From assembly GCA_012845835.1 (NCBI GenBank), contig JABAKD010000007.1:599492-663491 (forward strand): a stretch of DNA of 64,000 nucleotides, in the 5' to 3' direction. Position 1 is the stretch's first letter; each line of letters opens with the position of its first letter. Position numbers and translations under genes: made by a program. The stretch is from Undaria pinnatifida (Eukaryota; Sar; Phaeophyceae; Laminariales; Alariaceae). The notes under the pieces are model-generated. The model was not told the DNA's origin. It saw nothing but the letters and a program-made list of their open reading frames with translations, and made no database searches. This document shows, one piece after another, positions 54,649 to 64,000 of the stretch.

Positions 54649-54766
54649 CCAGTCCCAAACTAGTTTAAGACACGACCTCTTTATTTATCAAGTGTGGCCA
54701 GCCAATGTCGTCGCTGATAGGTCGCTCAGTGGGTTTTAAAATATCACAAGAAGTGAGAGGGCAAGA

Positions 54767-54818
54767 AGGAAGGAAGGAAGGAAGGAAGGAAGGAAGGAAG
54801 GAAGGAAGGAAGGAAGGG
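54767..54818. repeat. GGAA tetranucleotide microsatellite
   Basis: About 12 GGAA units in a pure run. Confidence 0.95.
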
Positions 54819-55190
54819 ACACGTCCTACGCGGGGGGTAGGACCAGTGTGTGCCTAATTTGCGGAGTGAGATTTCTCCCTTGACGACCTCTCTCTATAGA
54901 CTGTACTACATATATACTATAAATAACGTTTACAAAATTTACTAAAATACTGAATACTATACCGTTGTTGTTCTCAGGTTAACTCGCATAATCAAGTCCG
55001 TGGTCACAGGACAGGCTGCGGTCACTCCGGAGCTGACGAATACCCCAGGGAAAAAAAAAAATACCTCACCCGAACACTTACTTCGAGAAGCATCAAAGAG
55101 CAACCCCATGATGAGCAAGAGTCCATGGTTTATAATGCGAGGATAATAAATGGGATGAAGAAAACAAAACAAGGTTGATTACTACAGTCC

Positions 55191-55191
55191 G

Positions 55192-55277
<86 letters not shown>

Positions 55278-55304
55278 CATCAATCAATCAATCAATCAAT
55301 CAAT
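55191..55304. repeat. AATC tetranucleotide microsatellite
   Basis: About 28 AATC units with one or two substitutions. Confidence 0.95.
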
Positions 55305-55582
55305 CTATGTATTGACAGCAGCATGACCTGCTTGGATCACTCACGTCCGGCCATTCATTGCCGGGAGTTATACGTAGAATCAAACCAAAGAACAACATCA
55401 ATAATTATATTTTATTAAAAACAGGAAAACTTTAAGCGCCAACTATTCTAAATCCCTTAGTACCTACTTCCGGTGCTATTGCTACTATTAATAGTATTAC
55501 TGCAGGAGTAGAGCTAAAAACATATCGTATCCAAACGGTAGTATTGGCTCGTTCTTTGATTGGCTCGTTCTTTGATTGACGA

Positions 55583-55664
55583 TGTCCGTAGCACTGGTGG
55601 GTAAAACTTGGTTGACAAAAAAAGTATTAGTTAATAGTATCAGCTAGGGTTCGAGCCCTCTGCA
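55583..55664 (+). other. tRNA-like relic (possible SINE head)
   Basis: TAGCACTGGTGGG resembles an A box and TAGGGTTCGAGCCCT a T arm with a good stem and B box, about 50 bp apart. Acceptor and anticodon stems cannot be formed, so a tRNA-derived SINE or pseudogene is likelier than a tRNA gene. Confidence 0.4.
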
Positions 55665-56037
55665 CAAATAATGCACTATGACATGAAATACTATGGGCAC
55701 CTATATAACGAAAACCCACGATGTGAACAAAAGATGCTATAATATACCCTAGTTTGAATAACCATATTTGGTTATCATAGGTGTGGTTTAACTAACGTAC
55801 TACAAACGTATCGACCCGACCAAGGACATGGCAGGGGATGCAAGGGGATGCCAGGGGATGGCAGCGGGGATAAACCTGTTTTCACTCCTGAATGTGAGCC
55901 ACTCGCCCGAGTGATTCCGTACCACACCGACTAAAATACCTGATATACTACGTGCTATACTTACATGATCGTGTTGGTGAATCGTAGCTTACCATTCCAT
56001 TGCTAGAAGTCAAATCGCCAAATCAACCCAGCGTGAT

Positions 56038-56290
56038 TACAGGCATGAATACAGGCATGAATACAGGCATGAATACAGGCATGAATACAGACATGAATAC
56101 AGGCATGAATACAGGCATGAATACAGGCATGAATACAGACATGAATACAGGCATGAATACAGGCATGAATACAGGCATGAATACAGGCATGAATACAGGC
56201 ATGAATACAGGCATGAATACAGGCATGAATACAGGCATGAATACAGGCATGAACACAGGCATGAATACAGGCATGAATACGAGCATGACA
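56038..56290. repeat. 12-bp minisatellite GCATGAATACAG
   Basis: About 21 units, nearly all identical except occasional GACATG and GAACAC variants. It lies inside an M1 element. Frames read MNTG or CIHA repeats and are not genes. Confidence 0.95.
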
Positions 56291-56376
56291 AAGAAAGATT
56301 GAGATCGCAAAGGAACAAGGGGGCCACTCGCGCAAGTGACCCCGAGCCACTCTAAAATAAGGCCCACACAGTAGCA

Positions 56377-56482
56377 ACAGTAACTCTATCAGAAACAGTA
56401 ACTGTAACCGTAACAGTAATAGTAACAGTAACAGTAACGGTAATAGTAACAGTAACAGTAACAGTAACAGTAACAGCAATAA
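56377..56482. repeat. AACAGT hexanucleotide array
   Basis: About 17 units of AACAGT with some AACGGT and AATAGT variants, next to the right half of the M1 copy. Confidence 0.9.
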
Positions 56483-56834
56483 CCCCCCAATCATAATGAC
56501 CGTGATCATCGCCGTCGTATCAGCAATGGAGGTGCAACCTTTGGAGCACATATAATAATATGAGGTCCTTCGGAAATGCACCTCAATTCGTGCGGGAAAA
56601 AATAATAAAATTGTTCATGGGAGTGGTTGTAGCAGCGAACTCCTCAATGTTTCATCTCTACTGCAACAACAGAGTAATCGACTTAATAGCGCCTCGGAAC
56701 ACGCTATTATTCTTAGCCGTGACGAATCACTTTGATCTCCGCGACGCCCTTATCTTAGGTTGTATCCGTATAGTATAATATAGTCTAATATAATACCTGG
56801 TACAATAAAATACCTGGTACAGATTAATATAATA

Positions 56835-56950
56835 TCCTCAATGAGGACACACAACTCGTATTACGCGCGATCGGAGTATCACACACAGCTTGCAAAGATG
56901 TGTTTCGACGAAATCTTCGACCTCACAGCTGGAGTGTACTTTCATTTATT
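56835..56950 (+). repeat. Retroposon-like family R1, truncated copy, arm of palindrome
   Basis: Starts at CCTCAATGAGGACACAC and ends CACAGCTGGAGTGTACTTTC. It faces the next copy tail to tail with about 20 AT-rich bases between them. Confidence 0.9.
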
Positions 56951-56967
56951 ATTACATGATAATATGA

Positions 56968-57440
56968 AAAATGAAAATACACTCCAGCTGTGAGATCAAA
57001 CATTTTGTCAACACTTATGTTTGCAAGCTGTGTGTGTGATACTCCGATCGCGCGTATTACGGGTTGTGTGTCCTCATTAAGGATGTAGGTCGGCGACTCC
57101 CCTTGCAACTACAGTGTAGCTATCAGGGTCAACAGGGTGATGTTAGTCAGTCTGTGCGCGGAAACTATAAAACCCGTTTCTGAGGCGGACAAAATCTGAC
57201 AGCTGTTTGTTGAAGGAAATGCATCCGTTGATCAAGTGAATCCTGTAAGTAGAACAACCGGTGAGGGGAGGGCGGAGTTTTGAAGGACGTGGGGGGCTGG
57301 TTTCGATCAAAAGCGAGCGGGGTAGGAGGTGGAGGGAAGGGGGGCGGGGGGGGGGAGGGTGGGGTAGCTCAATTTGTGCGTGGAAACTATAAATCCTTCA
57401 AGGAAGGGGATAAATCTGACGGTTTTGGGAAAAAAGAAAA
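56968..57440 (-). repeat. Retroposon-like family R1, long copy, arm of palindrome
   Basis: The edge AAAATACACTCCAGCTGTGAG starts a full-length body that extends through the G-rich part to the upstream module AATTTGTGCGTGGAAAC near 57372. Confidence 0.9.
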
Positions 57441-58990
57441 ACATTACATAAGAATACAATATAGATGGTTCTATTGCTTTAGAAATCTCAATGGATACCT
57501 GTATATGTGCAGGATTCACAAGAAGTGCCTATTTGCAAAGGATTTGACCGTTTCTATGTCCGCCTTCATATAGTATGGAGCGCTCTTGAAGCGAGTACCC
57601 CACTGTGCTGCGGTAAGCGGTAAGCGGTAACCATAAAGTTAGTTATTCACGTTGGAAAATATGCATCACGCTGAACTTCAACGCCGAAAAGAAAAACCAC
57701 AAAAACAAAAACGAGGTATCCTATCGGTAATACATTGATTGGACAATATGCATCACGCTGAAGTGCAACGCCGAAAAGAAAAACAACGGAAACAAAAACG
57801 AGGTATCCTATCGGTATTGTTTTCATACTTTCCATCCGACTCATTAGTCCGACAAGCCTCCCTACAAGGTGAGCGGTGAAATCTCATTACAAGGACTGCT
57901 GCATGATTGCTGCATGATTCAGAGACATTAGTTACGTTCCTTTTGGAAGTGGACGGTATAGACTACAGCGTGAGCTTCAGCGTGTCGTGTCACTCATAAA
58001 CGTTCACAAACAACACGTGACAAACCCTCATGGAAATCGCACCACCAGGAAATAAATCACTGCACCAAGTTTTCGTTCGTTTACATATTACGCATCTTCG
58101 CTCCGCTTATCATATATTCCAATAACCTGCTGCGTTTGCCCGACCCCTCTGCTCCCTTACTCCATCCATTTTTCTCATTTCGTGATTGGATACGTTCCAG
58201 GTGGAGCGAAGGGCGAAGGTGTATCGGGTTTCCCACTGCGGTAGAGGAATTTGAGTGCTGGCGTCGTCGGTTGAGACTCATACAACAAACGATAGAGATG
58301 CACGTTTTGTTTCCAAGGCGTTTAAAGTGAGGAGTTCCACGTCCCTCTACAAACTGATTCGAGGGGAAAAATACTATCACTCTGTGAACAATCCACTGTG
58401 GCATATGAGGTGAACAACATTCGTTGTACCCAACAAATGCCGAAATTGCGACGATTGTATTAATAGTATACCAGGTAGTACACTAATAATACAAAAAAAT
58501 TTAGGTATGTAGGTTAAGGACCCCCGTTGTTCCGAAAGCGTTTGAACTCAGAATGAGATACTTGTATCGTAGCACGATCGTCGAGCCTTTCGTATTAGTA
58601 GTGGTAAAGTGCCAGCGGTCGCAGAGTAGTACCGGTATCATCGATTGGCACAACTTGAAATAAGCCGGAGCGGCAGAGTTCGCGGGGTAGTGCCGCCTGC
58701 CGAAGTGGCACTGTTAGATTTATTTGGCTCATACCGGCACTACTACTGAGGGACCCCTACTGCGACGGAGAGGCATTAATGACATTGTCCATGTTTGTAC
58801 TCGAACCGTAACATGTGACGGTATACTGTGGAAAGACTTGGGCGCGTCGCTGACTACGGCGCCTGGAATACCACTAAGGCTCATATATTGATTGGTACCG
58901 GTAGCACGTACATGCTCTTCATGTGGCTCCCCGTATGAGTATCTCTCCACATCACCCACTCGCTCACGTAGAGAGAAACGACTCTGCGCT
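57441..58990. other. Region without recognised gene
   Basis: Holds an 87-bp tandem duplication at 57655-57824 and a TACCAGGTA site at 58469-58477. Open frames are short and overlap on both strands. Confidence 0.4.
57655..57824. repeat. 87-bp tandem duplication
   Basis: ATGCATCACGCTGAA at 57661 recurs at 57748, and both copies continue to ACGAGGTATCCTATCGGTA with few differences. The period is 29 codons, but coding is not supported. Confidence 0.9.
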
Positions 58991-58991
58991 G

Positions 58992-59259
58992 GACCCAGGC
59001 TACGGTAGGGGGGTCCCCTTTTGGGCCTTTTATTTCAGTCGCTAGCGGTCACTCGCGCGAGTAACCCCTTTGTTCCTATGCGATATTACGTTTCTTCTTG
59101 TTTTACATTGGCGAAATTAATCCGCAATGCAAAGGTGATCTAAGCTGCGCCAAAACAAGTGCCTGAACCATCTTCATTCGTAGGGTACAGAGCCACTCGT
59201 GCGAGTGGCTCAAACACATCAGTGAAAATGGGGGTACCCCCCCTACCGTAGCCTTGGTC
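58992..59259 (-). mobile_element. MITE family M1, copy 4 (intact)
   Basis: The element is 268 bp with ends GACCCAGGCTACGG and CCGTAGCCTTGGTC and a 4-bp duplication GCTG (58988-58991 and 59260-59263). Very close to copy 3 at 41.2 kb. Confidence 0.85.
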
Positions 59260-59514
59260 GCTGCGATGAATATATCGAACAACCTAGTAAAACGACTTGT
59301 ACGGTAAATAAAGGTGACAAAGCATTTTGCCTTCTGAAGGGGGTTACTGGATAAATTACTCCATACGTCACCCAAATGTGTTTTGTTTACTCATATTACA
59401 TGTAATGCAATACAATAAACGGAATAGCAGCCCGACGAACAACCCCATCATGGCCTAGGTATACCACAAAAATCATGTTGCAAACAAGAATGGCATACAC
59501 GCACAAAATGCCCG

Positions 59515-59920
59515 CCCGTCCCGCCCCCGCCCCCCCTTCCCCCCCCCCCTCTTCCCCCCCCCCCCTCCAACCCCGCTCGCTTTTGATCAAAACCAGGCCC
59601 CCACATCCTTCAAACGCCGCCCCCCCCTCACCGGTTATTCGACGTCCAGGATTCACTTGATAAACGGATACATTTCCCTCCACAGCTGTCAGATTTGGTC
59701 CCCCTCAGAAACGGGTTTTATAGTTTCCGCGCACAGACTGATTAACATCACCCTGTTGACCCTGATAGCTACACTGTAATTGTAAGGGCGAGTCGCCGAC
59801 CTATATCCTTAAGGAGGACACACAACTCGTAATGCGCGCGATCGGAGTATCACACACAGCTTGCAAAGATGAGTTTCGACGAAATCTTCGATCTCACAGC
59901 TGGATTGTGTTTTCATTTTT
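59515..59920 (+). repeat. Retroposon-like family R1 copy
   Basis: Starts in a C-rich run, contains CACCGGTTATTCGACG, GGCGAGTCGCCGACC and GCGATCGGAGTATCACACAC, and ends CTCACAGCTGGATTGTGTTT then TCATTTTT. Confidence 0.85.
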
Positions 59921-61033
59921 CATAATATTCCGACCATCTTTTGAATAGGTTAAGGAGCCCCGTCATGCAGACAGAAAGAACAGCTAAGCAGTGCTACCTC
60001 TATCGTATGAGGCGTCGAGACGTTACAGTGTACCTGGTAGTGCTTTCGGGTCGTGCAGGACATCACCATTCCATTGTTACTTGGTTCAGTTGAGGACCCT
60101 CGTCGGTCAAGGTTCCGGTCTAACCTTCTGGTCCTGTCGCAGCACTCGTTCGTGGCTACAACTATCATTTTGGTATTAAACTGTGTCCATCGGACGCGTG
60201 CTACAATGGTGGAAGATTATACCGGAAGACTATCGACCAAGGCGAAGGTAAATCTTTGGGAAAACCACAGGTTGGCTGGAATTGTCCCCCGTTTAACGGG
60301 ACATTTGCTTGAAGTTACAGCAGTGCGATACAACATATACGTGCAGCCTTTCGTTTTAAACGAAGTCGACATTATCCAAGTGCTATTTTTTTTCAAGTGC
60401 CAAATGCTGGGTGATGTCAAACGTTCAAGTGTATAAGCTAGTATATGGAACGTACATCACATACATCGCATACTACTTCGCCTAACAGCGGTGGAGGCGC
60501 AGCATCAAGGCGGGGTAACCATTTGAAACCACTGCCAATTTAGGCATGTTATGACAAGTTAGGCTGCCAATTAGCCGCCTACCAAGCGCCAGATTTGTGC
60601 GTTGGGTGCAAGTCCACCTTCAATAATCCAGAAGCCTGAACCACTACTCAATAATTATATGAGGTAACGTATGGGTTTCGGCGACAATTCTATTTGTATG
60701 GGTTCCGTTAATGTAAGATAGTCGACGCCTTTTGCGCCAACCACAAAAAAAGTGGGATTGTATTGGATTACATCCCCTATGGACATGGGGGCGGTGTCGG
60801 GGTAATGGATAGTGTCAGTGTTGGGATTTGGGTTCTTCATTATAGTCTTGCATGCGTGAGCTACACCACCACCCCACGACACACACGCCACGGGTAGCAG
60901 CGCACGAAGTACCTACTGAGAGTCTTCACTCGAGGAAAGAGCTGTTCATCTAGACAATACCCCACCAAACAATACAGACCTTGTCAATGAGCAAACTGAA
61001 CGTACGACCCAATAAACAAAAAAAACGTATCGG
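59921..61033. other. Region without recognised gene
   Basis: A plus-strand open frame of 127 codons (60053-60436) has no recognised motif and no splice support. A TACCTGGTA site lies at 60031-60039. Confidence 0.35.
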
Positions 61034-61220
61034 ATCATATCATATCATATCATATCATATCATATCATATCATATCATATCATATCATATCATATCATAT
61101 CATATCATATCATATCATATCATATCATATCATATCATATCATATCATATCATATCATATCATATCATATCATATCATATCATACCATATCATATCATAT
61201 CATATCATATCATATCATAT
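61034..61220. repeat. TATCA pentanucleotide microsatellite
   Basis: About 37 units, almost pure, with one ACC variant near 61182. Same unit as the array inside the M1 copy at 12.26 kb. Confidence 0.95.
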
Positions 61221-62780
61221 CCCGGGGCATGCAAAACAGTAGCAGTAGTTTGTCAAGCAATAACAACATTCATTCCGACGATGTAAAAAATTAGTAAGAG
61301 TATTATTAGGTTGAGGGCTCTCGTCACGCAGATAATGTGTTGACGATCGAGATCATCTACATTCAATACTCGTTATATCTTATACATGACGCGTTAATAA
61401 TATATAGGGACTATTGATAGGTAGCGCGTTTTGTTGTTCTGATTGACGGGGCTCGTTGACCTACGAATACTAGCAACATATTAATTTAATTTATTGTATG
61501 TTAACAACATCGTCGGAATGACATTCTTGTTTTGCAATATGTTTTTTGTTAACGTCTCGACCACTGCCACACTAACTGCTGTCGTAGTAGGTACATTATT
61601 GCTTCGTCGGGTTGTGCTCTAATCATCCTCAAAAATATGGTTTGGCTGGATATAAGATGTGATATAAGACGTGGAATAAGACGTGGTATAGGATGTGGTA
61701 TAATGAGTGAGTGACGTAGAACAGGCATCCTCACTTGAGGAACCTCTGAAAATAAACGATGTCACATCTACCGTAGCATGCGTCCCATTTCCCATGGAGA
61801 TAGCTACCTGGTACAAGTGAATAGTATAGACCAGTATACTTGGAACTAGCCCTTAGCTACGATAAAGGCAGCACGTTTCGTGTGAAATGGTTTCTGAACG
61901 ACGGGTCTCCTTCTTAACACAAAATGGTCGTTAATTTCATAATAATAATACTATAACAATAATAGTATCATAGTAATAGGCCATTTTATTTCAAGACTTT
62001 CGTTGCGTACGTAAGTCGTGGGACTTTTCGTCCGGTAGCCATTTATTTTTCTCCAAATCAGTATTTGGGAGAGGTCTCCAGCTCCCAAAATGAAGGAACC
62101 TCTGCAGAAAAATGCAATGGTTGGTTCACCTACCTCTATCGTGGCACGCACGCGTCAACCATGGTATGAACAGCGGGACCCGTGTAGTACGGTGCAACCC
62201 GGGAGAACATGCGATGCTATTAGATCGCGCAGATCGTACGGCTCCCACCCGCAAACATTTTATATCGGCCATGAAGATCACATAGACCAGGGGCCTATTT
62301 GCTCTGTATGACGTAGACTGCATGACGTACATCATATTTTATTGGTGTGGACATCTGATCTTTGCGACGATTGCAATAACAGTCTGACCCCTGTTGGGTG
62401 GCACTGTCACGAACAACAGATGTGAGCCCCGGGTTGTGTATCTCGTACAGGTTCACCAAAGCACTGAGGAGCTACTTGTTAGTCCACGGTACACGGTTAC
62501 CAACCCTCTAGTCGTCGCCGCGGAGTGCTACGGGTAGCAAAGTCCTTGCGGTGTATGATGGTTCTTAACTATCTTAGCGATTCCCGAACCGTAACGTTTA
62601 CCAAAATAGTTCCGGCTTACATTTGACGCGCACAAAGAATTATTTCCAATAAAACACAAACGAAACTTGCGCGGCTAACGTAGTTATCGTACCGCGAAGT
62701 TAAAAAAACTGAGCATCGACCGCCTAACTCAATCGTTCAATCGCACAGCTTGCGTACATATTAAGGAGGTTGACAATAGA
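61221..62780. other. Region without recognised gene
   Basis: Short runs of TAATAA-like sequence (61937-61978) and a TACCTGGTA site (61805-61813) are the only structures noted. Confidence 0.4.
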
Positions 62781-63060
62781 CACCTCACTCAGCTGTGAGA
62801 TCGAGGGTTGCATCGAACGCTACTCATATTTTGCAAACTGCGCGTGATATTTCAACCTCGGGTTATATAATAAGGCGTGTACGGCTCTTGTGCATCGATC
62901 ACCGAACTCAATCGGTGGATGTCACAGCATGCACGCGTGTTATGAAGACAATACACGGCACCCCCCACTCAGGCCTGAGATCAAGGGTTTCGTCAATAAT
63001 TAAATACTCACTCATCTTTGCAAACTGTATGTGATAGTTCGATCTCGGGGTAATTCGAGG
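62781..63060 (-). repeat. Two diverged R1 tails in tandem
   Basis: CTCAGCTGTGAGATCGAGGG at 62788 and CTCAGGCCTGAGATCAAGGG near 62968 are each followed by TTTGCAAACTG..TGTGATA, matching the R1 3' region in reverse. They are more decayed than other copies. Confidence 0.55.
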
Positions 63061-63469
63061 TACTGTGGCCAACATATATTTCGCGGGTATTTCACATGGA
63101 AGGAATACTGCAATACGTAAGCAGTGAGATGTTTAAACCAACGAGCACGGTCAAAGCCAAACAACAAGCAGAACCTGTCTGCAGATCATGCAGTAAGAAC
63201 CCCGCTATAGTGGCGGTTGCCCGCTATAATTTATTGTGCCTGTAAAAACGCTGGGAGAAGATGAGAACAATCAGCAGCAAGCAGCAAAATATGCGGAGTA
63301 GTAGCAGTAGTTGTTGCCGTACCGACCCTTCTTTGTTGTTTTGCCGTCAGTTTTCCTCTCCATGGACCAGCTCATCTACTCTGCAGGAAGAGACTTTTTT
63401 ACCCTCAGCGGCTTTTAGACCTTGATCGTCATGGTCGTGATCATGGTCATGGTCACATAGAGTATATAT

Positions 63470-63518
63470 TCGACAAAAAAAGCTTCGATCTCACAGCTGG
63501 AGTGTATTTTCATTTTTC
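63470..63518 (+). repeat. Retroposon-like family R1, 3'-end fragment
   Basis: Only CTTCGATCTCACAGCTGGAG and TGTATTTTCATTTTTC remain, about 50 bp of the family's 3' end. Confidence 0.8.
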
Positions 63519-63705
63519 ATCATATATTTTCCCTTCTCCCCCCTGGAATGTTTGCCTTTGTTTTCGTCACGGACGGGGTTTAGAATTCCCACTTTTCAAT
63601 TTTTATTTTTGTCGATTATCATCGAATCTCGCTAACGCCCACCCTCGCGCTTTCAGCTCGTTAAAGTGTTTAAGCAAGACAAATTTCATACGAGCGTAAG
63701 CACGT

Positions 63706-63797
63706 ACTCGGGGTGGGAATTGAACACACGACCTTGACCTTATCAGTGACGAGAGCAGCACCTACCATTAATACTGTACTACTTCACCGGGGAGGCC
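63706..63797 (-). other. tRNA-like relic (possible SINE head)
   Basis: On the minus strand ATGGTAGGTGCTGC is followed by GGTCGTGTGTTCAATTCCCA then CCCCG, resembling D and T arms; the T stem GTGTG/CCCAC pairs 4 of 5. The anticodon and acceptor stems do not form. It could be a tRNA-derived SINE. Confidence 0.35.
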
Positions 63798-64000
63798 GAG
63801 ACTATTATTATACAAGGATAACTACTCCTACATATCGGTACCGGGTGTAATGCATTAATGTTTGCTCCACGGCATGAGGAAGGATGCTATGCAAACAATA
63901 TATTCACACTTCGATATACTTTTGCAAAGGAACATCGAACGATTACGCTGCCGTGGCAAGGGACATCGTATTTTAGGAGCTACGTCCGGGAGATGTATTC

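Larger units (their letters stand above)
55818..56500 (+). mobile_element. MITE family M1, decayed copy carrying two satellites
   Basis: The start GACCAAGGACATGG and the blocks GTGAGCCACTCGCCCGAGTGAT (about 55896) and CCACTCGCGCAAGTGACC (about 56324) belong to M1. Between them lies a 12-bp minisatellite, and after them a hexamer array. The right terminus near 56490 (ACCCCCC then ATGACC) is uncertain. Confidence 0.6.
63061..64000. other. Window end without recognised gene
   Basis: Contains an R1 fragment and a tRNA-like relic, listed separately, and nothing else recognisable. Confidence 0.4.

Noticed and set aside
56000-56581. Open frames with MNTG or CIHA repeats, up to 192 codons, and a CRISPR-like appearance
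   Set aside because: The 12-bp minisatellite is uninterrupted, with no unique spacers, and any frame through it stays open by chance. The setting is eukaryotic.

Overview
The window is eukaryotic nuclear DNA. No bacterial operons, ribosome binding sites or long prokaryote-like genes are visible. Instead there is one long intron-split gene with GT-AG junctions, plus decayed LTR retrotransposons, small inverted-repeat elements, a dispersed retroposon-like family and many microsatellites. The host cannot be named from the sequence. Short exons in long introns, and an Agd3-like polysaccharide deacetylase beside Copia-type remains, would fit an alga, a stramenopile or another intron-rich protist; this is inference.

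The only convincing host gene lies on the minus strand from about 50.68 kb down to 26.25 kb. Eighteen exons were assembled by eye, giving about 739 codons. They run from a signal peptide through a CBM/deacetylase region with a VDD motif and a SHTLTH motif, a MFHQAN block and a C-terminal PITVP segment. Reading phase agrees at every junction except one, between exons 3 and 4, where a small exon is probably missing. The closest family I recognise is Agd3 (carbohydrate esterase family 18), the secreted deacetylases acting on aminosugar polymers.

The most unusual signal is inside this gene. Most exons have one or more decayed partial copies ('exon echoes') in the neighbouring introns, usually containing the exon edge with its splice site. 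In places these form small tandem arrays, for example five donor-site copies at 30.54-31.10 kb, three homologous exons at 43.1-43.7 kb and six donor-end copies at 26.59-27.23 kb.

Layout: 0-11.5 kb is gene-poor, with MITE-like and retroposon copies and a 1.1-kb GTGA satellite. A composite LTR nest occupies 11.55-20.55 kb: a decayed gag-protease element with LTR-like ends, containing a nested 4.85-kb Copia element at 12.79-17.64 kb. From 20.5 to 26.2 kb there are repeats and no recognised gene. The Agd3-like gene fills 26.2-50.7 kb and its introns carry MITE, retroposon and inverted-repeat insertions. From 50.7 to 64 kb there are retroposon copies, microsatellites and MITEs, again with no recognised gene.

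Three mobile families recur. The first is a 268-270 bp MITE with termini GACC(A/C)AGGCTACGG and 4-bp target duplications (four good copies, four decayed). The second is a retroposon-like family sharing the 3' end CACAGCTGGAGTGTATTTTC with variable 5' truncation (about 15 copies). The third is a 234-242 bp inverted-repeat family (two copies). All alignments and coordinates were made by eye.
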